DNA of 64,000 nt. Source: Nostoc sp. ATCC 43529. GTDB taxonomy: Bacteria; Cyanobacteriota; Cyanobacteriia; Cyanobacteriales; Nostocaceae. Position 1 is the first letter of the stretch. Each line of letters starts with the position of its first letter. The notes under the pieces are model-generated. The model did no database searches. It saw nothing but the letters and a program-made list of their open reading frames with translations, and was not told the origin of the DNA. Both the position numbers and the translations under genes were made by a program. Location of the stretch: contig LWTK01000020.1 of assembly GCA_003326205.1 (NCBI GenBank), positions 62,001 to 126,000 on the forward strand, read 5' to 3'. Of the stretch, positions 11,893 through 20,471 are shown one piece after another.

Positions 11893-14274
11893 TCAACTTA
11901 CTACAAAATCTGTGCCGATAGTCATATATCCCAGAAGACTAAATTCTCTAATATCAACACTAGCAATTTCCAAAGCTTTAATCAGGTTATTACTCGTACT
12001 TTTAAGATCCTCAGGTGTGGCATTTTTGTCCACAATTGTGTTCAGCCAGTGAGTGTAAGACCTTTCAAAATCTTGCATTTTTGATTTATCTAACCAGTGA
12101 AAGTAAGGAGTTATGTGTGCGGGAATCTCTGCACTGATAATTTTATAAATTAGCTTTCTAAAGTTTTCATTTTGAAACTGCCAGTCAGGGAATACAAAAC
12201 TGAGTTGGAAAGAATAAGGATCTAGGGGTCTATCTAATTGTACCCATTGTCCTTCTTCTGATTTTACAAACCCAGTTTCTATTTCTATATCAAATGTATC
12301 TTGTTGAACATTAGTAACAAAATAAATTCCATTGTAATTATCTGTGTCAAATATTTGTATTTGTTCGTTTTCGGAAAGTCCGTGTTCCTGAGAAACACAA
12401 GTTACTATTTTGTTGGAAATTGTGCTGGACTGAAATTCCAAAATTTGATGACCAAAATTTAAGAAATTAGGGTTGCGATCGTAATTTTGGCTGCTGTAAG
12501 GACGAAGTAAAATATGTTCGATTATATGAAATCCTGCTGTTTCATTGGATTCATTGGAGAGAGCTAAAGTTTTTCGCTTGTAGGGGATGCCAATTAAACT
12601 GCAAATTCTTTGTTTTAGTCCTGATACATTGTCTGTATCCCAAACTTGACTGGAGTCAGTGTAATTAAATGCTTTACCTCTACCAGCACTAATTTGAGGA
12701 TAGTTTTGTAAAAAATTAATTTTATTATTAATTAGTTTTTCTTCTAGAATTGAATTATATAACAGTAAAGAATAATCTGTAAATTTTTCACAGTACTGTG
12801 CTATTAAATAATTTAAAAACCGATTTTTTCTTTCTAAATCAATGTCGTTCCACTCATCTGCTAATGAATTATTATCAAAATTCAGAATTTCAGATGCACT
12901 TGGAATCCTAGAAATATCCTGAGAAAAGTAAGTTTTCTTGTTTTTATTTTGGAAAGAAAATAGCTGTTTAGTATGTTCTAATTGAGCGAAATAGTTAGCT
13001 AAAACTCGATCGAAAAACATTAAATAAGCTTGTAGCTGCTTTGCTTGAGCTTTGCGTTGAGGAGATGCAGAAGCCGGTAAACCTAATTCTCCAATACCGT
13101 AATTAGCAGGAAAATCATTTTGGATTGATTCATAGTCAGATAATTCGCGGTATTGTCCCAGCGGAATAGGGATATCTTTTATTTGTGTAGTTGATATTGA
13201 TTTTGTGTTTTGCTGTTGTAAGAATTCTAGATGACTTTTAGCTTTAGCTAGGTTCAGGTTACAGGGAATCTGTCCTTTATAAAAACTAATATTACTAGTC
13301 AAACGATCTATATCTTTGAGTTGGGGTGTAAGATTAGGATCTAATGCTAATGCCCATTCTTCTAATTCAGATGACTTGTTGCTTGAAATAGTAATACTTC
13401 TAACTGTTTTTATCCCTGGAATTTCTAAAATAATTCTAATCAAATCAGAAGTGTGAAGTTCATCTTTCTTCGTGAATTTATCAAGTTGTTCGTTATCAAT
13501 AAAGCCATGTTCAAGGGGAAAACCCTCAAAAATAATTTCAGTATTTTTACCTCGTTCTAGTAGTTCTTTTAAACTAAAAAATTGTAACGTAGGAGAAATA
13601 AAATTTTCTAAGCCAAAATATATCTTTGCCATTAATTCATTGACATCAAAGCCTTCTTCGACTTCTATCTCCGTTTTGATGCTAATTTCTTCAATCGGTA
13701 ATATTTCAATGGAGGCAAAATCTTCACACAGATTCCGATATTGATTAAGTTTAGTCGTGATTTTTTCTATTAAACTAGCATCATTTGATATATTTTTTTC
13801 TTTCTCAATCATGACCCGATAAAGGCCATTTAAATTTACTTCTTCAGTAAAATCAGAAACTTTAAAAGTTAATGTATGAAGAATTGAATCGTAATAAATG
13901 GAGGGTTGTGAATTTTTAATGGGTTCTAACCAAGCATTCTTAACACCATTAATGTCAATTAATAGCTTGCGGTAATCATTAATAGTGACGGGATTAACAG
14001 TGAGAATTTCTCTGGCTGTGAAAAACTGTTTTCTGTTTTCTTCAGGAGAAGGTGCAAGCAAGTCTTTCATCTCAAAGTCAAGCCGATAGCTTAAATCGGT
14101 GATGGCATAACAGAGTTGTTCTAGAATAGTAATACCAGGATCGTGGGTGTTGTAATCTGTCCACAATTTACCTGCTAGGCGTTCAATGTGCTTTATACCT
14201 TCTTGTCGTAATAAGGCAAAATTCATCCCAGGATGTTCGGGAGGAGTGTTGGAGATAGTAAGGTGTTCAGTCAT
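11893..14274 (-). CDS. eCIS baseplate wedge protein (gp7/Afp12-like)
   Basis: A 793-residue protein whose N-terminus (PPEHPGMNFALLRQEGIKHI, then AGKLWTDYNTHDPGITILEQLCYAITDLSYR) is the hallmark of Afp12/gp7-type baseplate proteins. The same THDPGITILE-type motif occurs in the large wedge proteins that form the periphery of the baseplate with the gp6-like protein. A SAGRGKAFNY segment and a HIIEHILLRP motif near residue 580 are also typical. The C-terminus ends LLGYMTIGTDFVVS, closely resembling the end of the gp6-like protein of this locus (GIGYMIVGIDFIVS), which suggests a shared C-terminal dimerisation or docking element. It is preceded 31 bases upstream by the small coiled-coil gene. Confidence 0.88.
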   Translation of the reverse strand: MTEHLTISNTPPEHPGMNFALLRQEGIKHIERLAGKLWTDYNTHDPGITILEQLCYAITDLSYRLDFEMKDLLAPSPEENRKQFFTAREILTVNPVTINDYRKLLIDINGVKNAWLEPIKNSQPSIYYDSILHTLTFKVSDFTEEVNLNGLYRVMIEKEKNISNDASLIEKITTKLNQYRNLCEDFASIEILPIEEISIKTEIEVEEGFDVNELMAKIYFGLENFISPTLQFFSLKELLERGKNTEIIFEGFPLEHGFIDNEQLDKFTKKDELHTSDLIRIILEIPGIKTVRSITISSNKSSELEEWALALDPNLTPQLKDIDRLTSNISFYKGQIPCNLNLAKAKSHLEFLQQQNTKSISTTQIKDIPIPLGQYRELSDYESIQNDFPANYGIGELGLPASASPQRKAQAKQLQAYLMFFDRVLANYFAQLEHTKQLFSFQNKNKKTYFSQDISRIPSASEILNFDNNSLADEWNDIDLERKNRFLNYLIAQYCEKFTDYSLLLYNSILEEKLINNKINFLQNYPQISAGRGKAFNYTDSSQVWDTDNVSGLKQRICSLIGIPYKRKTLALSNESNETAGFHIIEHILLRPYSSQNYDRNPNFLNFGHQILEFQSSTISNKIVTCVSQEHGLSENEQIQIFDTDNYNGIYFVTNVQQDTFDIEIETGFVKSEEGQWVQLDRPLDPYSFQLSFVFPDWQFQNENFRKLIYKIISAEIPAHITPYFHWLDKSKMQDFERSYTHWLNTIVDKNATPEDLKSTSNNLIKALEIASVDIREFSLLGYMTIGTDFVVS

Positions 14275-14305
14275 GATGGTTTTGTTTAGTGATTTAACTC
14301 CCTAT

Positions 14306-14518
14306 TTACTCTGTTTCTAAAACCTCTAATTTTTCTGGTTCAGATACAACACCATTATTTTTAGCTAATTCTTCTTCTAATACCTGAATAGCACCTTGAA
14401 TGCGGAGTAAAGTTTCTCGGACATTGATTTGTTTGGCTTCTAAATCTGCAAGGACTTTTTGTCCTGATGCAAATTCAGATTTGAGTTGTTGAAGGCGGTT
14501 TTCCAGTTGTTGTCTCAT
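14306..14518 (-). CDS. Small coiled-coil protein of the eCIS operon
   Basis: A 70-residue, highly charged protein that is almost entirely heptad-like (LENRLQQLKSEF, then LADLEAKQINVRETLLRI and AIQVLEEELAK), predicted to form a coiled coil. The family is not named here. It sits between the fibre and the Afp12-like gene, in the same orientation with 31 bases to the latter, so a structural or chaperone role for fibre or baseplate assembly is plausible. It could also be a general small coiled-coil protein that happens to lie in the operon. Confidence 0.7.
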   Translation of the reverse strand: MRQQLENRLQQLKSEFASGQKVLADLEAKQINVRETLLRIQGAIQVLEEELAKNNGVVSEPEKLEVLETE

Positions 14519-14559
14519 TGCTTTAAGTTTATTGTTGCTGGTATTAATTAAATACAGTT

Positions 14560-14700
14560 TAAGTAGAACAGGGTAAATAATTAAAGGTTTGTAGTGAGAA
14601 CTTTAGTTCTCAAATAAGGACTAAAGTCCTTACTACGAACTCAATCTTAGTCTTTTTACATTACTTAACATAGTTCGGTTTTTTCAACTCGTTCTACTTA
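14560..14700. repeat. MITE-like element, copy A, inside the eCIS operon
   Basis: Perfect 10-bp terminal inverted repeats TAAGTAGAAC (14560-14569) and GTTCTACTTA (14691-14700) enclose an inner palindromic block (14587-14640) that ends TACTACGAAC. Related copies lie at 29717-29846 and, truncated, at 48662-48731. It fills most of the gap between the fibre gene and the coiled-coil gene and has no coding capacity. Confidence 0.65.
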
Positions 14701-14730
14701 GTTAAGAGTAAAAATTAGAACTGGTGCTGC

Positions 14731-16347
14731 TTACAGAGCGTTGGCTGCTTCTGCTATGTCTTTATTAATAGCCATTAGCCAAACCGTCCAGTTTTCACCC
14801 TTGTTATGAGTCAAAAAATCTGCTCTAATATACCACCAGCCATCGGAGTTAGGATAAGTATAAACCTGAATAATGTCGCCCACAACTCCCTCATTTATAT
14901 CACCCGATCCGCAGTAAAATCCGGCAATGCTACAAATCCATTGAGACGTGGGATAGTCAGTTTTGTAATTAATACTATCGCCAAGACTGCTATACTTTTT
15001 AACTGAAATTAGTTTTGTTGTGAGTTTTAGACTATTTGCTTTCAAACTGCCATTGACATCTAGCTTCGCACCTGGACTTGTTGTAGTACCAATACCCAAA
15101 TTGCCGTCAGGACTAATGGTTATTGCATCTACAATAGCTGGTTTGCTATCACCTTTCTTTTGAGTTCTAATTCTTAAACCAATATCTCGATTAGATGAGT
15201 CGTCTCTAGCTTGAAAAAAAGCCAGGTTTTGTGTGCTATATTCTTTGAGTTGGACATGGCCTGATAAATCGATATTTACCGTACTGCCAGCAGATGCAGC
15301 AACAGATAAAGAATCAGTTACAGTTAGAGTTCCTGAGACAGTTAGGTTTTTTGTTTGAAAACTTTGATTAGGCGATCCTGCCAGAGACCAAACAGCTTTA
15401 TTCCCTTCCGTCTGGTTATCATCATAAATAACTAAATTGCGATCGCTCTGCATTACCAAAGTATATTTGTTATCAGGTGATGTTAATCGATCGATCGCAC
15501 CATAAATCTTACTTTTTACAGTTAGGTTATTTGCTTGAAAATCCTGACTAGAAGAACCCGCCAGAGGTGCTTTAGTATCTGCATAGGTTTTTATTGCTTT
15601 TTCTGTCGGGATGGCAAGGTCGCTATTCCCTGCCAGAGTTATATCATTAGAAATTTTATTGACTGTTACTCCCTGCTGTAGCTTGAGATTAGCATTTACA
15701 GTTAGGTTTTTTGTTTGAAAATCCTGGGTAGAAGAACCCGCCAGAAGTGCTTTAGTATCTGCATAGGTTTTTATTGCTTTCTCTGTTGGTATAGTAAGGT
15801 CGCTATTCCCTGCTAGAGTACTATCACTAGAGATTTGATTGACTGCTACTCCCTGTTGTAGCTTAATATTGCCATTGACTTCTAACTTTGTTCCTGGAGT
15901 TAGAGTTCCAATTCCCACATTACCATCTTTATTAATTACAAAAGGAGTCGTATCTTTTAACTCATCATCTATCCGCAAAGCATCTTCATTAGCTGTCTGC
16001 TGAATATGCAATTTCGCCGTTGGCTGGTCAATACTCAGTCCAACATTTCCATTACTGTTAGCAATAAAAAGCCTGCTACCTCCAGAATTAGATATATTGA
16101 AGCCTTGTTTATCTCCTGATTTTTGATTAAAACTCCAGGTTTTTGTTTCACCTGCATAAAAATCTATTAATTTCTCATCCGTACCCTGCGCCGTAATCTT
16201 CAACGGAGTATCTGCCCCAGACGGCTTTCCTATGCCATCATCTTTAATATTGAGGGTGGATTCAATGAAATCGGCAAAATCCTGTTGGGAAGGCTTCGTT
16301 CCTGTTTTGAATAATCCTTGCAGTTCGCTTCTACTTTTTTGAGTCAC
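14731..16347 (-). CDS. eCIS tail fibre / receptor-binding protein with bulb-lectin motif
   Basis: A 538-residue fibre. The N-terminal module (LFKTGTKPSQQDFADFIEST, about 11-30) is the attachment domain common to eCIS and phage fibres. Then come repeated GNVGIGT/GTKLEVNGN segments and two copies of a roughly 57-residue unit containing IPTEKAIKTYADTKA.LAGSS. Around residues 275-325 there is a QSDRNLVIY motif, matching the QxDxNxVxY mannose-binding signature of bulb-type lectins. A Trp/Tyr-rich C-terminal domain (about 445-538) is probably the tip. The gene starts with GTG, supported by AAGGAG nine bases upstream. It ends the baseplate rim and is expected to recognise a glycan target; the target is unknown. 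Confidence 0.82.
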   Translation of the reverse strand: MTQKSRSELQGLFKTGTKPSQQDFADFIESTLNIKDDGIGKPSGADTPLKITAQGTDEKLIDFYAGETKTWSFNQKSGDKQGFNISNSGGSRLFIANSNGNVGLSIDQPTAKLHIQQTANEDALRIDDELKDTTPFVINKDGNVGIGTLTPGTKLEVNGNIKLQQGVAVNQISSDSTLAGNSDLTIPTEKAIKTYADTKALLAGSSTQDFQTKNLTVNANLKLQQGVTVNKISNDITLAGNSDLAIPTEKAIKTYADTKAPLAGSSSQDFQANNLTVKSKIYGAIDRLTSPDNKYTLVMQSDRNLVIYDDNQTEGNKAVWSLAGSPNQSFQTKNLTVSGTLTVTDSLSVAASAGSTVNIDLSGHVQLKEYSTQNLAFFQARDDSSNRDIGLRIRTQKKGDSKPAIVDAITISPDGNLGIGTTTSPGAKLDVNGSLKANSLKLTTKLISVKKYSSLGDSINYKTDYPTSQWICSIAGFYCGSGDINEGVVGDIIQVYTYPNSDGWWYIRADFLTHNKGENWTVWLMAINKDIAEAANAL

Positions 16348-16361
16348 GAGATTTTCTCCTT

Positions 16362-19300
16362 TTAACTAACAATAAAATCAATACCAACAATCATGTAACC
16401 AATACCCTCAAAATCCTCTTCTTCGTAATTTTCTGTACCAATTAAGTCGATGATATGTTCAGGGGCAGAAACTAAAATCGAATCCGGGTGTTGCACTTGG
16501 GCAAGGTTAGACTGATTTACGCGATAATAAGTATCTGATTTGCCTTGAGAACCAGCTTTGATGCCGATTTGCTCAATTAATTTCAGATTTGCAACATAAT
16601 CTACATAGGGTCTGTTCTCAATAAAATAGATGAGTGAAGAACTATGAATTGAACTTCCAAAGGTAATATCTGCTTGTTCTTCATACGCCCAGGGAGACAA
16701 AAAGCGTTTAATATCTTCATTGAGTTGGTTGAGATAGTAACCCTGTTCATATCCGTGGCGAAAACGAATACCCACTCTGTATTTAATGCGTTCGTAGCGG
16801 GGATTTTTAACTACAATTTGCACAAAAGGTGAGGTATATTTTTGCAGATATGCCTCAATTTCCTTGAGCAAATATAAAGGTGCTTTGGGTTCGAGAGGAA
16901 AGAATGGCGCAGTATTAGAAATATCGGGTATTACTACTATCGTCACCTTTGCAGCACCCGGATTATTTGAGCCAGCAGCAGAGGTAATACATTTAACTTT
17001 ATAAATTTGGGGAAAATGTTCCAGTACCAGACGTTCGTAATCCCAAGGAGTTATTGCCCTTTGTTTATGGCGCAGTCTTTCACTCACCCGCATAGTAAAA
17101 GCGCGGTTATCTTCTTTGGGTTTACCACCAAATGATGTATATGGTTGTTGTACTGTTTTGATGGCAGGATCTCGCGCCACAAATCCTTGAATAGAATTAG
17201 CTGCTAGGGGTTTACTGAAATGTTCGGCTGCGTTACCTTGATTAACAAAAGTAGCTCTAACTGCCTGAGTTTTGATGTCTAAAGTATCAGGAATAGCGGT
17301 GGTATTTTCCTTAACAGTGGCTCGTAACCAATGCAATTCACTGGGTAATAATTGATGCTGATTGCTAGCTTTGTCTGGGATACTCAAGCGGATAATCCCC
17401 GGATCTACTAACCCGTTGGTACTATCGGAAAGTATCTCTGTGTCTTGAAATTCTCGCCAATTATTACCACTCAAGTAACTCCAGCGAATTTGTGGCGGAG
17501 TTAGTTCTCCATTGCCACTTCCCGCTATCATTTGGAAGAGCATGGAAATGTTTTGTGGTGGTTGCAGATTGCGGATACCTATGTATAAACTACCTTCTTC
17601 TTCATATTGAGGTAGCAGATAATATTGGTTATTTTTTGAGCTATCTCGATTAAGGTTTTGGATATCTGCATAGCCAAAGGGATGAAGATGGAAGATTTGG
17701 CTACATTCATGATTGCTTGAAGACTTTTGCAAGTCAACTTCCATTGAAGCTGTATAGTCAAGGAAGATAGCTTTAATTTCAGGGGTGTATGGAGGATAGA
17801 CTGTCAGATTTTTCTTGTCATCCGTTGCCAAAGCAACCTTATTTAATACTATTGGATATAAATCATGTGCAAAATCAGGACTTTCTAATTCCAGCTTGAA
17901 GTATCTGCTTTGCTCAAAAGGATCGTCTGTAGCAATTTCTACATTAGAAGTATCCAAAACATAGCCAGAAATATTAAAGTTTTGATATTTGAGATGAATT
18001 GAACTACTTAAATTGTTTCCATCTTCAGAAAAAATAGGTTTAGAAGTTTCAATGTCTACCCAGCTTCTATGATTGAGAATTTTCAACCTGGCTTGAAAGC
18101 TATTATTCACAACTTTTGTAATAACCCCAGTATCTGCATAAGCTTTGTAGTATTCTCCAAAGTTTTTAGGAAGTCCCATCCATTCAATATTTATCGAAAG
18201 ACTATCTAATTTTTTGTCACTAATTTCTCTATTAGCAAAGTAAAAACTAGAACCCGCTTTAGGACTATTACCAAAGGGTTGAAAAGGAGTTTTAGTATTG
18301 AGGACTGAGTTATCATTCCGCAATTGCAAAGTCTGAATATTCTCAACCTGAATTTTAATATTGAATTTTTTTAAAAGTACGGATTTAAATTGCTGGTAAT
18401 GAATAACTTGTTCTTCAGGATTTTCTAATTCTGATATTTGATTCAACAGAATTTTTACCACAGGATAGGAACTAGTAAAAGAAGTTGATTCCTCTACCTT
18501 TGATGGTAAAATAGCAGGTAATGTGGCATCAATGGTTAAATTAAATTGTAAGCTGTTGAGATAAATAGCAGAAGTTTTATATAATTTAACTTTGTCACTA
18601 CTAATAACTTCCTGGGGAAATATCCCCCGATCAATTTGCTGAATATTAGCTTGTTTATTATTGACTATTTCTGTAATTTCAAATATTTTACCGTCATTCC
18701 AGACAAGAAGTTGCCCGACATTGCTAGAATCAAATGTATCATTAGGAGCAGCCAAAGACACACTTGTAAAGATCCGATTTTCAGGAGCGATCGCACCTAA
18801 ATTTATCTGCGAAATATTATAAGATTTAAGTGGTTCTTCTAGAATAAAATCGCCAATTTCATACTTAAACCATTTAGGTTGTATCCATTTGCCTTCACTA
18901 CTCAAATAAATCTCAAAAGGTTGAACTTTACTACTTATCATTTTTTGGAAAGTATCTCGATTCAACGTCTTTCCAGAAGATGCGAAGGTAAGGGTAATAG
19001 TACGCGTACCTTCTGGCAAGAAAAATATAGGTGAAGTAACTGCAAAACCGAGAGAGTTTTGTACTGTTTGAGTAATATTTCCAAAAGTATTAAAACGCTG
19101 AAATTTAGCTTTATCTTTTACATCAACTGGAGAATTGGGATAAATATTTTTAATTTCCGTTCTCCCAATAGAAGGATAAATAAAATTTCTTTTTTTAGTT
19201 TGTGCTTTTTCAACCAAGCGATAAACTTCTTCCCAATTAGGATTTACTGTAGTAGCTTGGATTTCCATAATCTTTCGGAAATCTTCCATGCTCATATAAA

Positions 19301-20471
19301 GTTGTTCTTTGACATATCTAATAACTGACTCTTGGGTAAGATTATTGAATATGTCAGCAAGGGTTTTATAATTATTTGGCATTTCTGCTAAAGCATCACC
19401 AGGATTAGGACTACCAAGAGCCAACTTCATCATCTTCTCAAAGCCCGATTTTTCTCGTTCTTCCTTTAAAGTATTACGCCTGGTGAAAGTAATTTTTTTC
19501 CTGTAAGCTTTTTCTGCTATCTTATAAACCTCTTGCCATTCTAATTCTGTAGGCTTTTTGAGGTCTGGATTCTCCTCACTTATTTGGCGAGCGTGTATTT
19601 CAAAGCAATATTGAAAATTTTCTATTGCATCAAAAAATAAGCTACTTTCAATATATTTTTTTGCTTCTGGAGATATTTGCTTAGTGTTTTTAAGTGGTTG
19701 ATATATATTTTTTTTGATATAATTAATATCAACTGCCTCACCATTAAAATCAGGTAATCTATCTCCTTGGTTTGGGCTACCAATTGCCCATCGCAGCATA
19801 TTTTCAAAACCGCGATCGCTTCTGTTCTCTTGTTGATGAATGTCTTCTAAGGTAATGTATCTTTTTTCTAAAAATAAAGTTTTAACACTCGCTACAGTAG
19901 CTCGATTAACGATAATGTCTTCATCAGTAGCGTAATTAAGATTAATACCTTGACTATCTTCACCTGCATTCAGCAAAGTACCCTGTTTAATGAGATGTGT
20001 ATCTTCTCCCTGCGCCAACTCAAAAATAACATTAATTTTGTCTGCGACTTCTGCTTTTGTCGTTAACTTCAGTACTTCTTGATAGTAAAAATAGAGATAT
20101 CTTTGAGTCAGTGCTTTAAACTGTTGCTGCGGATAACGTAATAATTGTAAAAACGTAAATAATAAAACTAGATGAGGTTGAGATAATTGTCTGAGTGTCG
20201 ATTCATCATCAGCAAAACTTTCCGGGTTATTAATGTAAGCAACCATTTGCTTTACATCTCCCGCGAAAAAACGCGACCAATCACCCTTTATAGTATTGGA
20301 CTCATCATAATAGTTGAGTTTTGTGGCATATTCTTGCACAAAGGTGAGCAAATCTGATGTATCGCGCTCATCAACTGCAACATAATCTGGTTCCAGTTCT
20401 CTAAGTAAGCGATCGCGCTGACTAACACCATCCCGAAAAATCTGATCTTTAATTTGCTTATTTGTATTCAT
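16362..20471 (-). CDS. eCIS baseplate wedge protein (gp6/gpJ/Afp11-like)
   Basis: A 1369-residue baseplate protein. The C-terminal third holds the Baseplate_J-type core (TMRVSERLRHKQRAITPWDYERLV, then FPQIYKVKC and a closing GIGYMIVGIDFIVS). The N-terminal 200 residues also fit (RELEPDYVAVDERDTSDLL). Between about 221 and 432 there is an internal duplication: two units each begin GFE.M...A.GSPN.GD and end EVY...EKA..KK..F. Such an insert is larger than usual and may form an extra shell or anchoring element. A longer reading frame begins with GTG at 20516, but ATG at 20471 overlaps the previous stop as ATGA and is preferred. It works with the Afp12-like protein to build the wedge that triggers sheath contraction. 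Confidence 0.9.
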   Translation of the reverse strand: MNTNKQIKDQIFRDGVSQRDRLLRELEPDYVAVDERDTSDLLTFVQEYATKLNYYDESNTIKGDWSRFFAGDVKQMVAYINNPESFADDESTLRQLSQPHLVLLFTFLQLLRYPQQQFKALTQRYLYFYYQEVLKLTTKAEVADKINVIFELAQGEDTHLIKQGTLLNAGEDSQGINLNYATDEDIIVNRATVASVKTLFLEKRYITLEDIHQQENRSDRGFENMLRWAIGSPNQGDRLPDFNGEAVDINYIKKNIYQPLKNTKQISPEAKKYIESSLFFDAIENFQYCFEIHARQISEENPDLKKPTELEWQEVYKIAEKAYRKKITFTRRNTLKEEREKSGFEKMMKLALGSPNPGDALAEMPNNYKTLADIFNNLTQESVIRYVKEQLYMSMEDFRKIMEIQATTVNPNWEEVYRLVEKAQTKKRNFIYPSIGRTEIKNIYPNSPVDVKDKAKFQRFNTFGNITQTVQNSLGFAVTSPIFFLPEGTRTITLTFASSGKTLNRDTFQKMISSKVQPFEIYLSSEGKWIQPKWFKYEIGDFILEEPLKSYNISQINLGAIAPENRIFTSVSLAAPNDTFDSSNVGQLLVWNDGKIFEITEIVNNKQANIQQIDRGIFPQEVISSDKVKLYKTSAIYLNSLQFNLTIDATLPAILPSKVEESTSFTSSYPVVKILLNQISELENPEEQVIHYQQFKSVLLKKFNIKIQVENIQTLQLRNDNSVLNTKTPFQPFGNSPKAGSSFYFANREISDKKLDSLSINIEWMGLPKNFGEYYKAYADTGVITKVVNNSFQARLKILNHRSWVDIETSKPIFSEDGNNLSSSIHLKYQNFNISGYVLDTSNVEIATDDPFEQSRYFKLELESPDFAHDLYPIVLNKVALATDDKKNLTVYPPYTPEIKAIFLDYTASMEVDLQKSSSNHECSQIFHLHPFGYADIQNLNRDSSKNNQYYLLPQYEEEGSLYIGIRNLQPPQNISMLFQMIAGSGNGELTPPQIRWSYLSGNNWREFQDTEILSDSTNGLVDPGIIRLSIPDKASNQHQLLPSELHWLRATVKENTTAIPDTLDIKTQAVRATFVNQGNAAEHFSKPLAANSIQGFVARDPAIKTVQQPYTSFGGKPKEDNRAFTMRVSERLRHKQRAITPWDYERLVLEHFPQIYKVKCITSAAGSNNPGAAKVTIVVIPDISNTAPFFPLEPKAPLYLLKEIEAYLQKYTSPFVQIVVKNPRYERIKYRVGIRFRHGYEQGYYLNQLNEDIKRFLSPWAYEEQADITFGSSIHSSSLIYFIENRPYVDYVANLKLIEQIGIKAGSQGKSDTYYRVNQSNLAQVQHPDSILVSAPEHIIDLIGTENYEEEDFEGIGYMIVGIDFIVS

